From assembly GCA_014380615.1 (NCBI GenBank), contig JACMJM010000062.1, positions 1-64,000 on the forward strand: DNA of 64,000 nt, read 5' to 3'. Positions 54,313 through 62,968 of the stretch are shown here, piece after piece. Made by a program: the position numbers and the translations under genes. The first letter of the stretch is position 1. Every line of letters starts with the position of its first letter. The DNA comes from Sphingobacteriaceae bacterium. GTDB taxonomy: Bacteria; Bacteroidota; Bacteroidia; Sphingobacteriales; Sphingobacteriaceae. The notes under the pieces are model-generated. The model was not told the origin of the DNA, ran no database searches, and saw only the letters and a program-made list of their open reading frames with translations.

Positions 54313-55323
54313 ATGGCAGCAAAACTAGAGTACATTTGGCTTGACGGTTATAAACCAACACAAAGCCTACGTAGCAAAACAAAAATTGAAAAAGATTTTA
54401 GCGGAAAATTGGAAGATTGCCCAATGTGGAGCTTTGATGGTTCATCAACAGAACAAGCACTTGGTGGTTCTTCAGATTGCCTGTTAAAACCAGTATTTAT
54501 TTGTCCTGATCCTCAAAGAAAAGAAGGATATTTAGTAATGTGTGAAGTATTAACCGCTGATGGTAAACCTCACGAAACTAACGGACGCGCGTTAATTGAA
54601 GACGACGATAATGATTTTTGGTTCGGTTTTGAGCAGGAATATTTCCTTTGGGACGATGAATTAAATAAGCCTCTTGGTTTTCCGGCAAACGGTTACCCCG
54701 CTCCTCAAGGACCTTACTATTGCTCTGTAGGTGCAAAAAATGCTTTCGGTCGTGAAATTATTGAAGAGCACTTAGACGTATGTCTGGAAGCAGGATTAAA
54801 TGTAGAAGGTATAAATGCAGAAGTTGCTGCTGGCCAGTGGGAGTTCCAGATATTCGCTAAAGGCGCAAAAGAAGCCGGTGATCAAATTTGGATCGGACGT
54901 TATTTGCTTGAGAGAATCGGTGAAAAACACGGAGTGTCAATCAACTGGCATTGCAAACCATTAGGTACTTTAGACTGGAATGGTTCTGGTATGCACGCAA
55001 ACTTCTCTAATACTTTATTAAGAACAGCTGGCAGCGAGGATACTTTCAAAAAAGTATGCGAAGCTTTCCGCCCGGTTATAAAAGAGCATATTGATGTATA
55101 TGGTGCAGATAATCACCTGCGTTTAACAGGTAAACATGAAACAGCTTCGATTCACGATTTCTCTTATGGAGTATCAGATCGTGGTGCTTCAATCCGTATC
55201 CCTGTTCAAGTACCTAAATGGGGCTGGAAAGGTTATTTAGAAGATCGTCGTCCAAACTCTGCTGCAGATCCGTACAAAGTTGCCGCACGTATTATCAAAA
55301 CTGTAAAAACTGTAACTGCTTAG
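54313..55323 (+). CDS. Glutamine synthetase, type II (GSII)
   Basis: A 336-aa cytosolic enzyme that makes glutamine from glutamate, ammonia and ATP. It has the compact GSII length. Signatures are SFDGSSTEQA (ATP-side loop), FGFEQEYFLWDD (metal-binding Glu), AEVAAGQWEFQI, NWHCKPLGT, NGSGMHANFSN and RPNSAADPY. All expected catalytic residues are present. GSII is known from eukaryotes and several bacteria, including many Bacteroidota. It is flanked by its own terminator and is probably monocistronic. A second, larger GS-like gene lies 575 bp downstream. Confidence 0.95.
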   Translation: MAAKLEYIWLDGYKPTQSLRSKTKIEKDFSGKLEDCPMWSFDGSSTEQALGGSSDCLLKPVFICPDPQRKEGYLVMCEVLTADGKPHETNGRALIEDDDNDFWFGFEQEYFLWDDELNKPLGFPANGYPAPQGPYYCSVGAKNAFGREIIEEHLDVCLEAGLNVEGINAEVAAGQWEFQIFAKGAKEAGDQIWIGRYLLERIGEKHGVSINWHCKPLGTLDWNGSGMHANFSNTLLRTAGSEDTFKKVCEAFRPVIKEHIDVYGADNHLRLTGKHETASIHDFSYGVSDRGASIRIPVQVPKWGWKGYLEDRRPNSAADPYKVAARIIKTVKTVTA

Positions 55324-55347
55324 GCAGAAATACATTCATAATTTGAA

Positions 55348-55380
55348 AATCCTCTGATTAATTTCAGGGGATTTTTTTTT
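55348..55380. terminator. Terminator between GSII and the gamma-glutamylcyclotransferase gene
   Basis: AATCCTCTGA (55348-55357) pairs with TCAGGGGATT (55364-55373) around TTAATT, followed by a T-run. It serves the plus strand; the following gene converges. Confidence 0.88.
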
Positions 55381-55381
55381 C

Positions 55382-55774
55382 TCACTCTGCCAGAAAGTCT
55401 ATATAATTCCCCTTAGTTATTTCCTGGAATTGATTAACCGGTAAATTATAGAGATATACCCAACATTTCATAAAACCTGTATCGGTTTCAATATCTAAGG
55501 TCTGCCTTATGAATTCATTTGGCTGAGTATGTTTATCGCCATAGCCCTCATATTCATCCATTACCTTCAACGTTTCCTCGGGCTCATTCAGCAAAACTAT
55601 AGATCCAAAAACAAAAGAGTCTCCGGGTAAGTAGATGGCGCCAGGGTATTCGCCTATATTATACAGCTTACCCCTGAAATGTCCTTTTCCCAGATATTTG
55701 CTGTTGTTTTTCAAATGCCTGCCGAAGGTGTTGTCTGATTGTAAAAGGGTTCCGTAAATAAATAAGCGCTCCAT
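55382..55774 (-). CDS. Gamma-glutamylcyclotransferase-like protein (GGCT/AIG2 fold)
   Basis: A 130-aa protein from the ATG at 55774 (MERLFIYGTLL); an ATG at 55801 would add nine residues before the conserved start. The YGTLLQSDNTF loop that binds gamma-glutamyl groups, a PGAIYLPGDSFVFGSIV segment with the conserved acid further on (VMDEYEGYGD), and a length of 130 residues fit the family. These enzymes release 5-oxoproline from gamma-glutamyl amines. It lies between the two glutamine synthetases, so a link to gamma-glutamyl chemistry is possible. Confidence 0.85.
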   Translation of the reverse strand: MERLFIYGTLLQSDNTFGRHLKNNSKYLGKGHFRGKLYNIGEYPGAIYLPGDSFVFGSIVLLNEPEETLKVMDEYEGYGDKHTQPNEFIRQTLDIETDTGFMKCWVYLYNLPVNQFQEITKGNYIDFLAE

Positions 55775-55897
55775 CAAAATAAATAATTCTGCAAATATCA
55801 AAATTGCTGGCTTATCTAAAGCAATAAAGCATTGATATCGTTTTTTATCGGCGAAGTTTAAGTTATATTTAACTCGTTACTATTCTTAAATACCAGT

Positions 55898-57256
55898 ATG
55901 GATAAAGTTCAGATTATTAAATATTTGGATGATAATAAGATTGAAAGGATCAAATTTGCTTTCGCTGATATTGATGGAGTTTTACGTGGCAAAGTAATTC
56001 ACCGGAAAAAGTTTTTAGACGGACTGGAAAGCGGATACGGATTTTGCGATGTTGTTTTTGGCTGGGATAGTGCCGACGCGCTTTATGATAATGTTGATAT
56101 TACCGGGTGGCAAACCGGCTATCCCGACCAGCTGTGCAGAATTGATCTTTCAACTTTCAGAACCATTCCCTGGCAAGATAAAATTCCGTTCTTTCTGGCT
56201 GATTTTAGTAAGAAGGAGGGGCCAGGTTTGGCTGTTTGCCCGCGAACACTATTGAAGAAAATCGCATCCGAATGTGAAAGCATGGGTTATCTGCCCGAAT
56301 TTGCCCAGGAATTTGAATGGTTCAATTTTAGGGAAACACCTCAATCGCTTAATGATAAAGAGTTTACCAAAATTGAGCCTATTACACCGGGAATGTTCGG
56401 GTATTCGATTATAAGGCCTTCGCTTTATGCGGAGTACAATAATGATATTTTTACCTTGTTAGCGGAGTTTGATATCCCCCTTGAGGGCCTTCATACAGAA
56501 ACGGGCCCGGGTGTGTATGAGGCGGCCATTCTATACGATGATGTGCTTAAATCCGCCGACAAAGCGGTTTTATTAAAATCCGCCATTAAGGAAATCGCTT
56601 ATCGACATGGAATTATGGCCTCCTTTATGGCTAAATGGAACGGGGTTCTTCCGGGCTGCAGCGGGCATATTCATCAGAGTTTGTGGGACAAAAAGGACGG
56701 AGCTAACTTGTTTTATAATTCGGCCGATGCTGACAAGATGAGTGATATTATGAAACATTATCTCGCAGGGCAGCTGCATTGCCTTCCGCATATTTTGCCC
56801 ATGTATGCTCCAACGGTAAATAGCTATAAACGGTTGGTAGATGGAGCATGGGCTCCTACCACGATAACCTGGGGTATTGAGAACAGAACAACTGCTATAA
56901 GGGTAATAAACTCACGTGAGAAGTATACAAGGATTGAAACCCGTGTGCCGGGGGCGGATACGAACCCGTATATTGCTATGGCTGCGGCTTTGGCGTCGGG
57001 ACTTTACGGTATAAAAAATAAACTTTCGCTCGATAATCCGGTTACTGTTGGAAACGCTTACGCGAATAAGGAACATGAAAAACTGCCTTCTAATTTGTAT
57101 GAAGCCGCAAAAGCTATGAAAGATTCGGAATTGGCGAACGAGTTGTTTGGCCAGGAATTTGTAAATCATTTCACCCAGACACGGTTATGGGAGTGGCGAC
57201 AGTTTTCTAAGCACGTAAGCGATTGGGAGCTTAAGCGGTATTTCGAAATTATCTAA
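55898..57256 (+). CDS. Glutamine-synthetase-fold ligase (gamma-glutamyl-amine synthetase-like)
   Basis: A 452-aa protein of the GSI fold. A beta-grasp domain at the start (IKFAFADIDGVLRGKVI) is followed by the catalytic domain with EFEWF (138-142, Glu metal ligands), GVYEAAI, LPGCSGHIHQSLWD (the H-x-H loop), NRTTAIRV and the R-G-x-DTNPYIAMAA loop. The sequence near the active site, LPGCSGHIH instead of NGSGMHxH, is typical of the glutamine synthetase family proteins that join glutamate to amines other than ammonia. The substrate is not predictable. The kinase gene starts 53 bp later and a HAD phosphatase gene 48 bp after that, all on one strand. Confidence 0.85.
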   Translation: MDKVQIIKYLDDNKIERIKFAFADIDGVLRGKVIHRKKFLDGLESGYGFCDVVFGWDSADALYDNVDITGWQTGYPDQLCRIDLSTFRTIPWQDKIPFFLADFSKKEGPGLAVCPRTLLKKIASECESMGYLPEFAQEFEWFNFRETPQSLNDKEFTKIEPITPGMFGYSIIRPSLYAEYNNDIFTLLAEFDIPLEGLHTETGPGVYEAAILYDDVLKSADKAVLLKSAIKEIAYRHGIMASFMAKWNGVLPGCSGHIHQSLWDKKDGANLFYNSADADKMSDIMKHYLAGQLHCLPHILPMYAPTVNSYKRLVDGAWAPTTITWGIENRTTAIRVINSREKYTRIETRVPGADTNPYIAMAAALASGLYGIKNKLSLDNPVTVGNAYANKEHEKLPSNLYEAAKAMKDSELANELFGQEFVNHFTQTRLWEWRQFSKHVSDWELKRYFEII

Positions 57257-57309
57257 ACCGAATTGCGATAAAGTATTTAATTTACATTTTACGAAAATTT
57301 TCGACTTAA

Positions 57310-58350
57310 ATGGATTTTTCCGCGATAATAAAAAAGGCATGGGAGGGATATGATGGATCTAAAATTATCAGCAAGATTGAAGATATCAGTGCGCAGGTTT
57401 CAACCAACCATGTTTACCGCATTACATTTGAGGATGAAGATATAATCATCGCCAAGCTTTCTAACTTCGGCAAGTTTGAGCATTTCAGGGAAGATCACCG
57501 CATCATCCAATCTTTGTCTAATAACCTTCTTTACCCGTTCGAGAATCTTTTAGCCAAATCTCTGCTAAAAAATAACAGGGTTTATACCTATCGTTACAGG
57601 CAAGGTAAAACCGATGCCTGGATTGTGTTTTACAATCCATCGCGGGTAATGGAGCGTTTTCAGCCCAGGCTTGAAGAGTATCAAATCGAAAAGTTCGGGC
57701 AGCAAATAGGACGTTTTCATAGGGCTTGTTCCAGGCTTAAAAATGTACTTCCGAAATCGTCTAAAACCCTGCGTACAGATATACAAACCTTAATGCGACA
57801 GATAGGCAAGAACGAAAATCAATTCGGAAGTCGTTTACACGCCGATTATTTAAAATATCATTGCGAGCTGTTTTTGAAAAACAGGTCTAAATGCAATACC
57901 AGTTCTTTTGATATCATTCCGGTATTTATCGACTGGAATATCGGGAACTTTTCTATCACCAAAGATCTTGAATTATATTCTCGCTGGGATTATGACTGGT
58001 TCAGGATGAGTTACCGCATGCTGGACTTTTACTTTTTCAGCAGGGTGGTATCCGATGTAGGCGACCGTACGGTATTTAGTTATGTTATTGATACGCTTAA
58101 TGAGGATAGGTTCATACTGTTTTTGAAAGAATATCATAAGGTAAATCCTTTGTTAAAAAATGAGATCCTCTTTTTAAGAGAAGCTTACCGATTCTTTATA
58201 CTTAACTATGTAATTAAAGACGGAAAATTCTTTTTTAGCGAACAATACGCGAAAAAACTTCAGGCAGAAGCTTTCGAGATCTATTTACCGTCTGTTGATC
58301 GCGATTTTGACCCGGATAAGATTTTAGATGCCCTCCAGATTGTTAAATAG
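57310..58350 (+). CDS. Aminoglycoside-phosphotransferase-like kinase
   Basis: A 346-aa protein with a protein-kinase-like (APH/CHK) fold. Lys49 (IIIAKL) fits the ATP-binding lysine, the catalytic loop is FIDWNIGNFSI (Asp208, Asn213), and the metal-binding pair is in RWDYDWF (Asp227/Asp229). The usual HGD of the loop is replaced by IDW, an oddity. Relatives phosphorylate small amino alcohols or antibiotics, so a metabolite kinase is likely. Its neighbours are the GS-like ligase and a HAD phosphatase, which together suggest a small pathway rather than resistance. Confidence 0.8.
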   Translation: MDFSAIIKKAWEGYDGSKIISKIEDISAQVSTNHVYRITFEDEDIIIAKLSNFGKFEHFREDHRIIQSLSNNLLYPFENLLAKSLLKNNRVYTYRYRQGKTDAWIVFYNPSRVMERFQPRLEEYQIEKFGQQIGRFHRACSRLKNVLPKSSKTLRTDIQTLMRQIGKNENQFGSRLHADYLKYHCELFLKNRSKCNTSSFDIIPVFIDWNIGNFSITKDLELYSRWDYDWFRMSYRMLDFYFFSRVVSDVGDRTVFSYVIDTLNEDRFILFLKEYHKVNPLLKNEILFLREAYRFFILNYVIKDGKFFFSEQYAKKLQAEAFEIYLPSVDRDFDPDKILDALQIVK

Positions 58351-58398
58351 GCCAAAATCTGGCAGCAAAAACCTACATTAGTACCCGTAGAATTAAAA

Positions 58399-59262
58399 AT
58401 GCTGAAAATCGACAACTTTAAATCAATCATTGACAAGTATGAAGTTATTTTTTTTGATGCCTTCGGGGTTTTAAAAAATTATAAGGGCTTACTGCCGGAT
58501 ATTGGTAATACTTTCGCTTATATCGAGGCGCAGAATAAGGAATATTATATTGTTACCAATGATGCTTCCCGTAGTCCACTTCAGCTGGCTGAGTCGTATC
58601 ATAAATTGGGATTGCATGCCATCACGTCCGACAGGATCGTCTCATCCGGAATGCTGGCTAAAGAATATCTCGATCTTAAAGTGCATGACGGCATAGTAGC
58701 TTACCTTGGAACCGAAAATTCTGCGCATTATATAGATAGTTCGGGCTTGCACACTTTGCCTGTAGGTGCTATTGATGAAAGTAATATTGAGCGGGTAAAC
58801 GCATTAGTTTTTTTAGATGATGAAGGCTTTGACTGGTTTAAAGATCTTAATAAGGTGGTAAATCTATTGCGAAAAAGGCCTATACCCGTTATTGTGGCCA
58901 ACACCGATTATGCCTATCCGGTAAATAAGCATGAGGTTTCTATAGCTGTAGGCGGAGTGGCTAAAATGATAGAAAATATTGTGGAGAGGGATTTTATCCG
59001 CTTCGGTAAGCCCGATTCGCAGATGTTTATGTTTGCTTACGACCTGATTCGCGAATACCGGCCAATTACAAAAAAAGAGATTGTGATGGTAGGCGATACC
59101 CTTTATACAGATATTTTGGGAGGTAATAAATTCGGTTTAGATACCGTATTAGTTTTTTCGGGAAATACATTGCCCGACGCCGCTGAAACTCAAATGAAAA
59201 CTACCGGTATTGTGCCTACTTACATCTGCGAATCAGCGGTTATAGACAGCGGCCTGTTTTAA
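58399..59262 (+). CDS. HAD-IIA family phosphatase (NagD-like)
   Basis: A 287-aa HAD hydrolase. The nucleophile motif is DAFGVL (Asp20-), the second motif is VTNDASRS (about 53-60), the third motif Lys lies in RFGKPD (about 204), and motif IV is VGDTLYTDI (about 231). The 100-residue cap between motifs I and III is of the IIA type. The family removes phosphate from nucleotides or sugar phosphates. It follows the kinase gene by 48 bp on the same strand and overlaps convergently with the next gene by 4 bp. Confidence 0.9.
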   Translation: MLKIDNFKSIIDKYEVIFFDAFGVLKNYKGLLPDIGNTFAYIEAQNKEYYIVTNDASRSPLQLAESYHKLGLHAITSDRIVSSGMLAKEYLDLKVHDGIVAYLGTENSAHYIDSSGLHTLPVGAIDESNIERVNALVFLDDEGFDWFKDLNKVVNLLRKRPIPVIVANTDYAYPVNKHEVSIAVGGVAKMIENIVERDFIRFGKPDSQMFMFAYDLIREYRPITKKEIVMVGDTLYTDILGGNKFGLDTVLVFSGNTLPDAAETQMKTTGIVPTYICESAVIDSGLF

Positions 59263-59651
59263 AGCCCGTCTGAAGAATGCGGCGCAAGATTTAGCATGGT
59301 AATTTGGTAGATCAGATCTTCCATAATTCGTTCCAGCTTGTGTTTTGCGTTTAGAAAATGTTCCGAACGGTACTCCTCTGTTATTTCGACCTCTTCCGAA
59401 CCTTCGTTTAGTTGGTTAATTTCGGTTGCCACCTCCATCCTTGCATCTGCTTTATAATCAATATCCTCACGTTTTCTGCTATGGTGATAAACAGTTAAAA
59501 AAAGTTTGAATTTTTGATAGGCCAGTCGCAAATCATGCGCATTGTCATTCGTGAAGAGAGTAAGTGTTTTAAGCTCCTTTTCCAATTGCTTACATAAGCT
59601 GATAAATGTTTTATCGTCGAAATAAAACATTTCGAATTCTTTAGTTACCAT
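59259..59651 (-). CDS. Unknown 130-aa helical protein
   Basis: A 130-aa acidic protein starting MVTKEFEMFYFDDKTF. It is mostly helical (FISLCKQLEKELKTLTLF, KHKLERIMEDLIYQITML). It has no membrane segment or signal peptide. It ends in a 4-bp overlap with the HAD phosphatase gene. No family recognised. A decayed small gene lies immediately upstream on the same strand. Confidence 0.6.
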   Translation of the reverse strand: MVTKEFEMFYFDDKTFISLCKQLEKELKTLTLFTNDNAHDLRLAYQKFKLFLTVYHHSRKREDIDYKADARMEVATEINQLNEGSEEVEITEEYRSEHFLNAKHKLERIMEDLIYQITMLNLAPHSSDGL

Positions 59652-59895
59652 AGTATAAATACAAATAATAAAGCTCTTGAGTTTTTAGAACAGATGGCCT
59701 TGTATAGGCGGCCCGATTTGTTTGCGTCCTGCTCTTCATAGCTTCCTTTTGTGAACATCCACTTACCATCTTTTTGTTTAATTACCGCAGCTATGCTGTC
59801 AGATTAAATGAGTGTGAAAGCGTCGTTTTCAAACACCACTTTAAAAGATTTCTTCACGGAAAAAATTCCGTATTAATTTCAAATACTTCGTCCAT
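59645..59895 (-). pseudogene. Decayed small gene (frameshift and internal stop)
   Basis: On the minus strand an ATG at 59895 opens MDEVFEINTEFFP and stops; in another frame the coding continues as VKKSFKVVFENDAFTLI, is broken by an in-frame TAA, and then reads SDSIAAVIKQKDGKWMFTKG, SYEEQDANKSGRLYKAI. The three fragments join in the order expected of one protein of about 75-80 aa with a frameshift and a nonsense codon. Both lesions together make a pseudogene more likely than a sequencing error. The rest of the 357-bp gap up to the next gene shows nothing else. Confidence 0.6.
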
Positions 59896-60008
59896 AAACT
59901 TTACTATCAATGCAAATGGGAGAACATTTGTTTGAGCGGCCAGGTTGAGAAAAGGCAAACTTTATCGTGCTAACGCTTGTTATACAGATACCTATTTAAA
60001 ACAATTTT

Positions 60009-60176
60009 ATGGCAGAACTGCATGTACAACGCAAAAGGAGAAGCTCCTGGTTGCTTTGGTTAATCCTCATTTTAATACTAGCGGCAGCTTTATACTATCT
60101 CTATGTTAATTATTATCAGGGCGTTAACACCATTACAAGTGTTTACCCTACAGCGGGATTTTTCTTTAGGGCTTAA
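60009..60176 (+). CDS. Small single-pass membrane protein
   Basis: A 55-codon frame with a good start (MAELHVQRKRRSSW) and a clear hydrophobic helix (WLLWLILILILAAALYYLY) preceded by five basic residues, so the N-terminus should be cytoplasmic. The periplasmic tail is short (YYQGVNTITSVYPTAGFFF). The PRC-barrel gene starts 24 bp later on the same strand. Small helices of this type preceding general stress genes are common. It is supported by the charge bias and spacing, not by a family match. Confidence 0.65.
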   Translation: MAELHVQRKRRSSWLLWLILILILAAALYYLYVNYYQGVNTITSVYPTAGFFFRA

Positions 60177-60199
60177 TAATTAATTAAAAAAGATCAACT

Positions 60200-61084
60200 A
60201 TGTCTAATCATCAAACCTCCGATCATATCAGGCTAAAAGAGCTGGGAAACAGCAAGTTTGAAGTAGCTAAAAACGAATACGACATTAGGGGCTGGACCGT
60301 AAAAAACAGTCAGGGCAGAATTATCGGAAAAGTGAACGACCTTCTTTTTGATAAGGAATCTGAAAAAGTACTCTATATGGTTTTAGACCTCGAGGGGAAC
60401 GAAATGCACCTTAGAGATAGAAAAGTACTTGCGCCTTTGCATATTGCGGAGATTAATGAAGCTTATCATAACGTTACTTTCCCAGGAGTAATGGCTAATG
60501 AACTTACAGAATTACCTACTTACGAAAAAGGAAAAGTGAGCACCCGGGTAGAAGACCTGGTGCAGCATGCTTTTGTGAACACTGTGGGTATGAATGCCAG
60601 ATCTGAAAGAAGAGGCGATTATTCTGGTTCATCATTGCCGATGGGCGATACTTCGGGGAGCCAGGCTTCGGAACACATTACTGATGTCAGGCGGCCCCAA
60701 ACGGTAGTTGGTGTATTTGAACATACTAATCAGGGCCAATTGGCTGTCGATTATTTATTAGATCAGGGCTTTAAAAGAAATCAGATTGAGGTAAGCAGTA
60801 GAGCTTCTGATTATCGGGAGGGTGCTACTAACGACGAAGGACAGGGTGTAACCAACTGGTTTAAATCGGTATTCGGCAATGAGAGCGATGCTAAAACTTA
60901 TTCTGAAGCCGCCAGGTCGGGAAGTGTAATTACCGTTCAAACCACATCTATGGAAGAAGCCGAGCGAGTGGCCGAAATTTTGGATAATCACGGTGCTTTA
61001 AATATCGACAAGAGCTTTGTTTCGAGGACGTATAAAAGCCGAATACTCGACCGGCGCGACATTAACTCGAAGTGGGAAAAATAA
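60200..61084 (+). CDS. PRC-barrel/general-stress-protein 17M-like protein
   Basis: A 294-aa cytoplasmic protein. Residues 22-95 hold a PRC-barrel domain (YDIRGWTVKNSQGRIIGKVN, LLFDKESEKVLYMVLDL). Residues 170-275 resemble the general stress protein 17M N-terminal domain (TVVGVFEHTNQGQLAVDYLL, IEVSSR, GSVITVQTTSMEEAERVAEI). A disordered linker lies between. The 55-aa membrane gene lies 24 bp upstream. The domain pair is seen in Bacteroidota stress regulons, and the exact role is unknown. Confidence 0.85.
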   Translation: MSNHQTSDHIRLKELGNSKFEVAKNEYDIRGWTVKNSQGRIIGKVNDLLFDKESEKVLYMVLDLEGNEMHLRDRKVLAPLHIAEINEAYHNVTFPGVMANELTELPTYEKGKVSTRVEDLVQHAFVNTVGMNARSERRGDYSGSSLPMGDTSGSQASEHITDVRRPQTVVGVFEHTNQGQLAVDYLLDQGFKRNQIEVSSRASDYREGATNDEGQGVTNWFKSVFGNESDAKTYSEAARSGSVITVQTTSMEEAERVAEILDNHGALNIDKSFVSRTYKSRILDRRDINSKWEK

Positions 61085-61140
61085 ATCTTCAAAGCTGAAT
61101 AAGCTAACATTAGTATTACATTTTGCTAAGCGCAGAATCG

Positions 61141-61148
61141 TACCTTTG
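61141..61148 (+). promoter_or_regulatory. Bacteroidota-type -7 element of the RRM gene
   Basis: TACCTTTG fits TAnnTTTG exactly. A TTTG at 61122-61125 lies 15 bp upstream, somewhat close for a -33 element. It implies a transcript start near 61153 and favours the ATG at 61169 over the GTG at 61148, which lies inside the element. Confidence 0.5.
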
Positions 61149-61168
61149 TGGAAATTTTAATAGCATTA

Positions 61169-61480
61169 ATGAAGATATTTATAAAGGGGCTCCCTACAAA
61201 GGTAGAAGAGTCGGAATTAAAAGAGGTTTTTGGCGATTTTGGTTATGTGAAATCTATAAGAATTATTAAGGATCGTGAAACGGGAGAGAGCCGGGGTTTT
61301 GGCTTTGTAGAAATGCCTAACGACGCGGAAGCTAAGGAAGCTATAGCCAATATGAACGGTGGTGATTATTACGGTCAAAGAATTTTAGTATCAGAAGCAA
61401 AAGAAGATCCTGGTTTCGGAAACAATCGCGGAACTGGCGGAGGTGCGAGCCGAAGCAGAACAGGAAGTTATAATCGTTAA
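61169..61480 (+). CDS. RNA-recognition-motif (RRM) RNA-binding protein
   Basis: A 103-aa protein from the ATG at 61169 (MKIFIKGLPTKVEE). RNP2 is IFIKGL (3-8) and RNP1 is RGFGFVEM (42-49). A Gly/Arg/Ser-rich tail of about 25 residues follows (NNRGTGGGASRSRTGSYNR). Single-RRM glycine-rich proteins are common in Bacteroidota, where they are thought to serve as RNA chaperones. The -7 promoter element and a perfect terminator palindrome flank it, so it is monocistronic. Confidence 0.95.
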   Translation: MKIFIKGLPTKVEESELKEVFGDFGYVKSIRIIKDRETGESRGFGFVEMPNDAEAKEAIANMNGGDYYGQRILVSEAKEDPGFGNNRGTGGGASRSRTGSYNR

Positions 61481-61516
61481 ACATAAAAAAACCGGCTCGA
61501 GCCGGTTTTTTTATGT
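61481..61516. terminator. Perfect bidirectional terminator palindrome
   Basis: ACATAAAAAAACCGGCTC and its complement (61481-61516) form an uninterrupted 36-bp palindrome with a GC-rich centre and A/T runs on both sides, between two convergent genes. Confidence 0.95.
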
Positions 61517-61885
61517 TTAATATGCCCGGCCCTCCGGAAGCTTGGAGTAAAGCAAAGCTTCCTGAATGTAACTACTAACATTTACCCCTTTACTCTCTAA
61601 TGATTTTAAGGTATTAATAAAGTACGACATATCGCGACTGGGAAGCCGGTTAGAGGTGTATGCCGCACGCCATAAATTGAGATGACGTTCAACAGACTCG
61701 ATTTGCGAACCCATTTTTTTTACTTCTTTATCTGTGCTTTGCGAAAACTTTTTTAGTGTTTCTTTAGGTGTGCGCAAAACATAATTGCTTGTGTCGCCTT
61801 CTTGTAATGGCTCTAGTTTGCCGTATTGCGCAAATCCTGAAAAAGAGATGCTGAGGAAGATGAATAAGAAAAATAGTTTTTTCAT
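61517..61885 (-). CDS. Small exported protein, unknown
   Basis: A 122-aa protein with a signal peptide (residues 1-19, ending SGFAQ). The mature part is helical and basic (ETLKKFSQSTDKEVKKMGSQ, YFINTLKSLESKGVNV). No family recognised. The periplasmic location is supported by the signal peptide. It is monocistronic and shares the palindromic terminator with the RRM gene. Confidence 0.75.
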   Translation of the reverse strand: MKKLFFLFIFLSISFSGFAQYGKLEPLQEGDTSNYVLRTPKETLKKFSQSTDKEVKKMGSQIESVERHLNLWRAAYTSNRLPSRDMSYFINTLKSLESKGVNVSSYIQEALLYSKLPEGRAY

Positions 61886-61988
61886 GGCTTAAATGAAGTG
61901 CAAAAATAAAAATGTTTCTTTTAAATATTAACTAATTAAGTAACAATTTAGTACAGAGCTATTCTAAGAATAATTATTTAAAAATACA

Positions 61989-62723
61989 ATGATGGACATC
62001 TATGAAAAACAGGCATTGTTTGAGCTTCAGGTTTGGAAAAAAGGGATGCTCAAAGAGCCGTCTTTCGGCGACCTGCTTTCAAAAAAAATCCAAACAAAGA
62101 TTAACAACGTTATTCCAGATAAGGTACACCATGCCATTACAGTTACTATCCAAAAAATGGTTCAGGCGGTTTTATTTGGCTCATCTTATACCAGTTCAAA
62201 GCCCTTAACCGATGCTTCGCTGCAATATCGTGAAGCTTTTGTAAAGCGGCAAATTGATATTTATAAAAAAACCGCTTCGGCAGAAGGTGCCGTTACTGGT
62301 GCGGGAGGGATATTGCTGGGCCTTGCCGATTTTCCCTTACTGTTGGGCATAAAACTTAAATTGCTTTTTGAAATTTCTGCTTTATATGGTTTCGACGCTA
62401 AAGATTATCGCGAGCGTTTGTATATTCTTTACATTTTTCAACTGGCGTTTTCGAGCCGGAAAAGGCAAAAGGAGGTTTTCGAATATTTATCGGATTGGAA
62501 TGCCCATATAAAAAATTTGCCCGAGGATGTAGATCTGTTTGACTGGCGTACCTTCCAGCAGGAATATCGTGATTATATCGATTTGGCAAAAATGGCACAG
62601 CTTATACCTGTGATTGGAGCGGCGGTTGGGGCGATAGCTAATTACAGGCTTATCGATAAGCTTGGCACCACGGCGATAAATTGCTATAGGATGAGGATGG
62701 AAATTTCCGAGAATAATTTATGA
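61989..62723 (+). CDS. EcsC-family protein
   Basis: A 244-aa protein (ATGATG start; either Met is possible). It has the EcsC pattern: a helical N-terminus (FELQVWKKGMLKEPS), a hydrophobic segment GAGGILLGLADFPLLLGIKL, then ISALYGFDAKDYRERLYILY and the terminal IPVIGAAVGAIANYRLIDKLG. Members are membrane-associated, with a helical hairpin inserted into the bilayer; the name derives from association with an ABC transporter in Bacillus, but there is no transporter here. Their biochemical role is unknown. Confidence 0.9.
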   Translation: MMDIYEKQALFELQVWKKGMLKEPSFGDLLSKKIQTKINNVIPDKVHHAITVTIQKMVQAVLFGSSYTSSKPLTDASLQYREAFVKRQIDIYKKTASAEGAVTGAGGILLGLADFPLLLGIKLKLLFEISALYGFDAKDYRERLYILYIFQLAFSSRKRQKEVFEYLSDWNAHIKNLPEDVDLFDWRTFQQEYRDYIDLAKMAQLIPVIGAAVGAIANYRLIDKLGTTAINCYRMRMEISENNL

Positions 62724-62968
62724 ATGTAGGCTTCGCGTTAGGGAAGTTCTGCCGGCTGGGCCGGAAAGTTTAATGAGGGACAAGTAACTTTGCAAGACTT
62801 TAAATGGAAGTAACAGCACTACAAATTAGTGTTTAACTACCTGTCAGGGAATCTTGTTCTAGCTGTTTAATGAAGAGTTTATTGGTGATGCCTTTTGGTA
62901 TTCCCGTGCAGGATGCTATCGATCTTAATAAACAGCTGGCCTTTAAAGTTTTTTAAATAACAGAAAGA
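62724..62968. other. Non-coding stretch upstream of the IS110 transposase (possible IS left end)
   Basis: A 245-bp gap with no gene. It contains a small hairpin, CCGGC-TGG-GCCGG near 62753-62766, and no long open frame. In IS110-group elements the region just before the transposase encodes the bridge RNA, so part of this stretch could be the left end. Its boundary with the chromosome cannot be fixed from one copy. Confidence 0.4.

Noticed and set aside
57310-58350. Antibiotic resistance gene (aminoglycoside phosphotransferase)
   Set aside because: The catalytic loop is divergent and the neighbours form a metabolic trio, so a metabolite kinase is more plausible.
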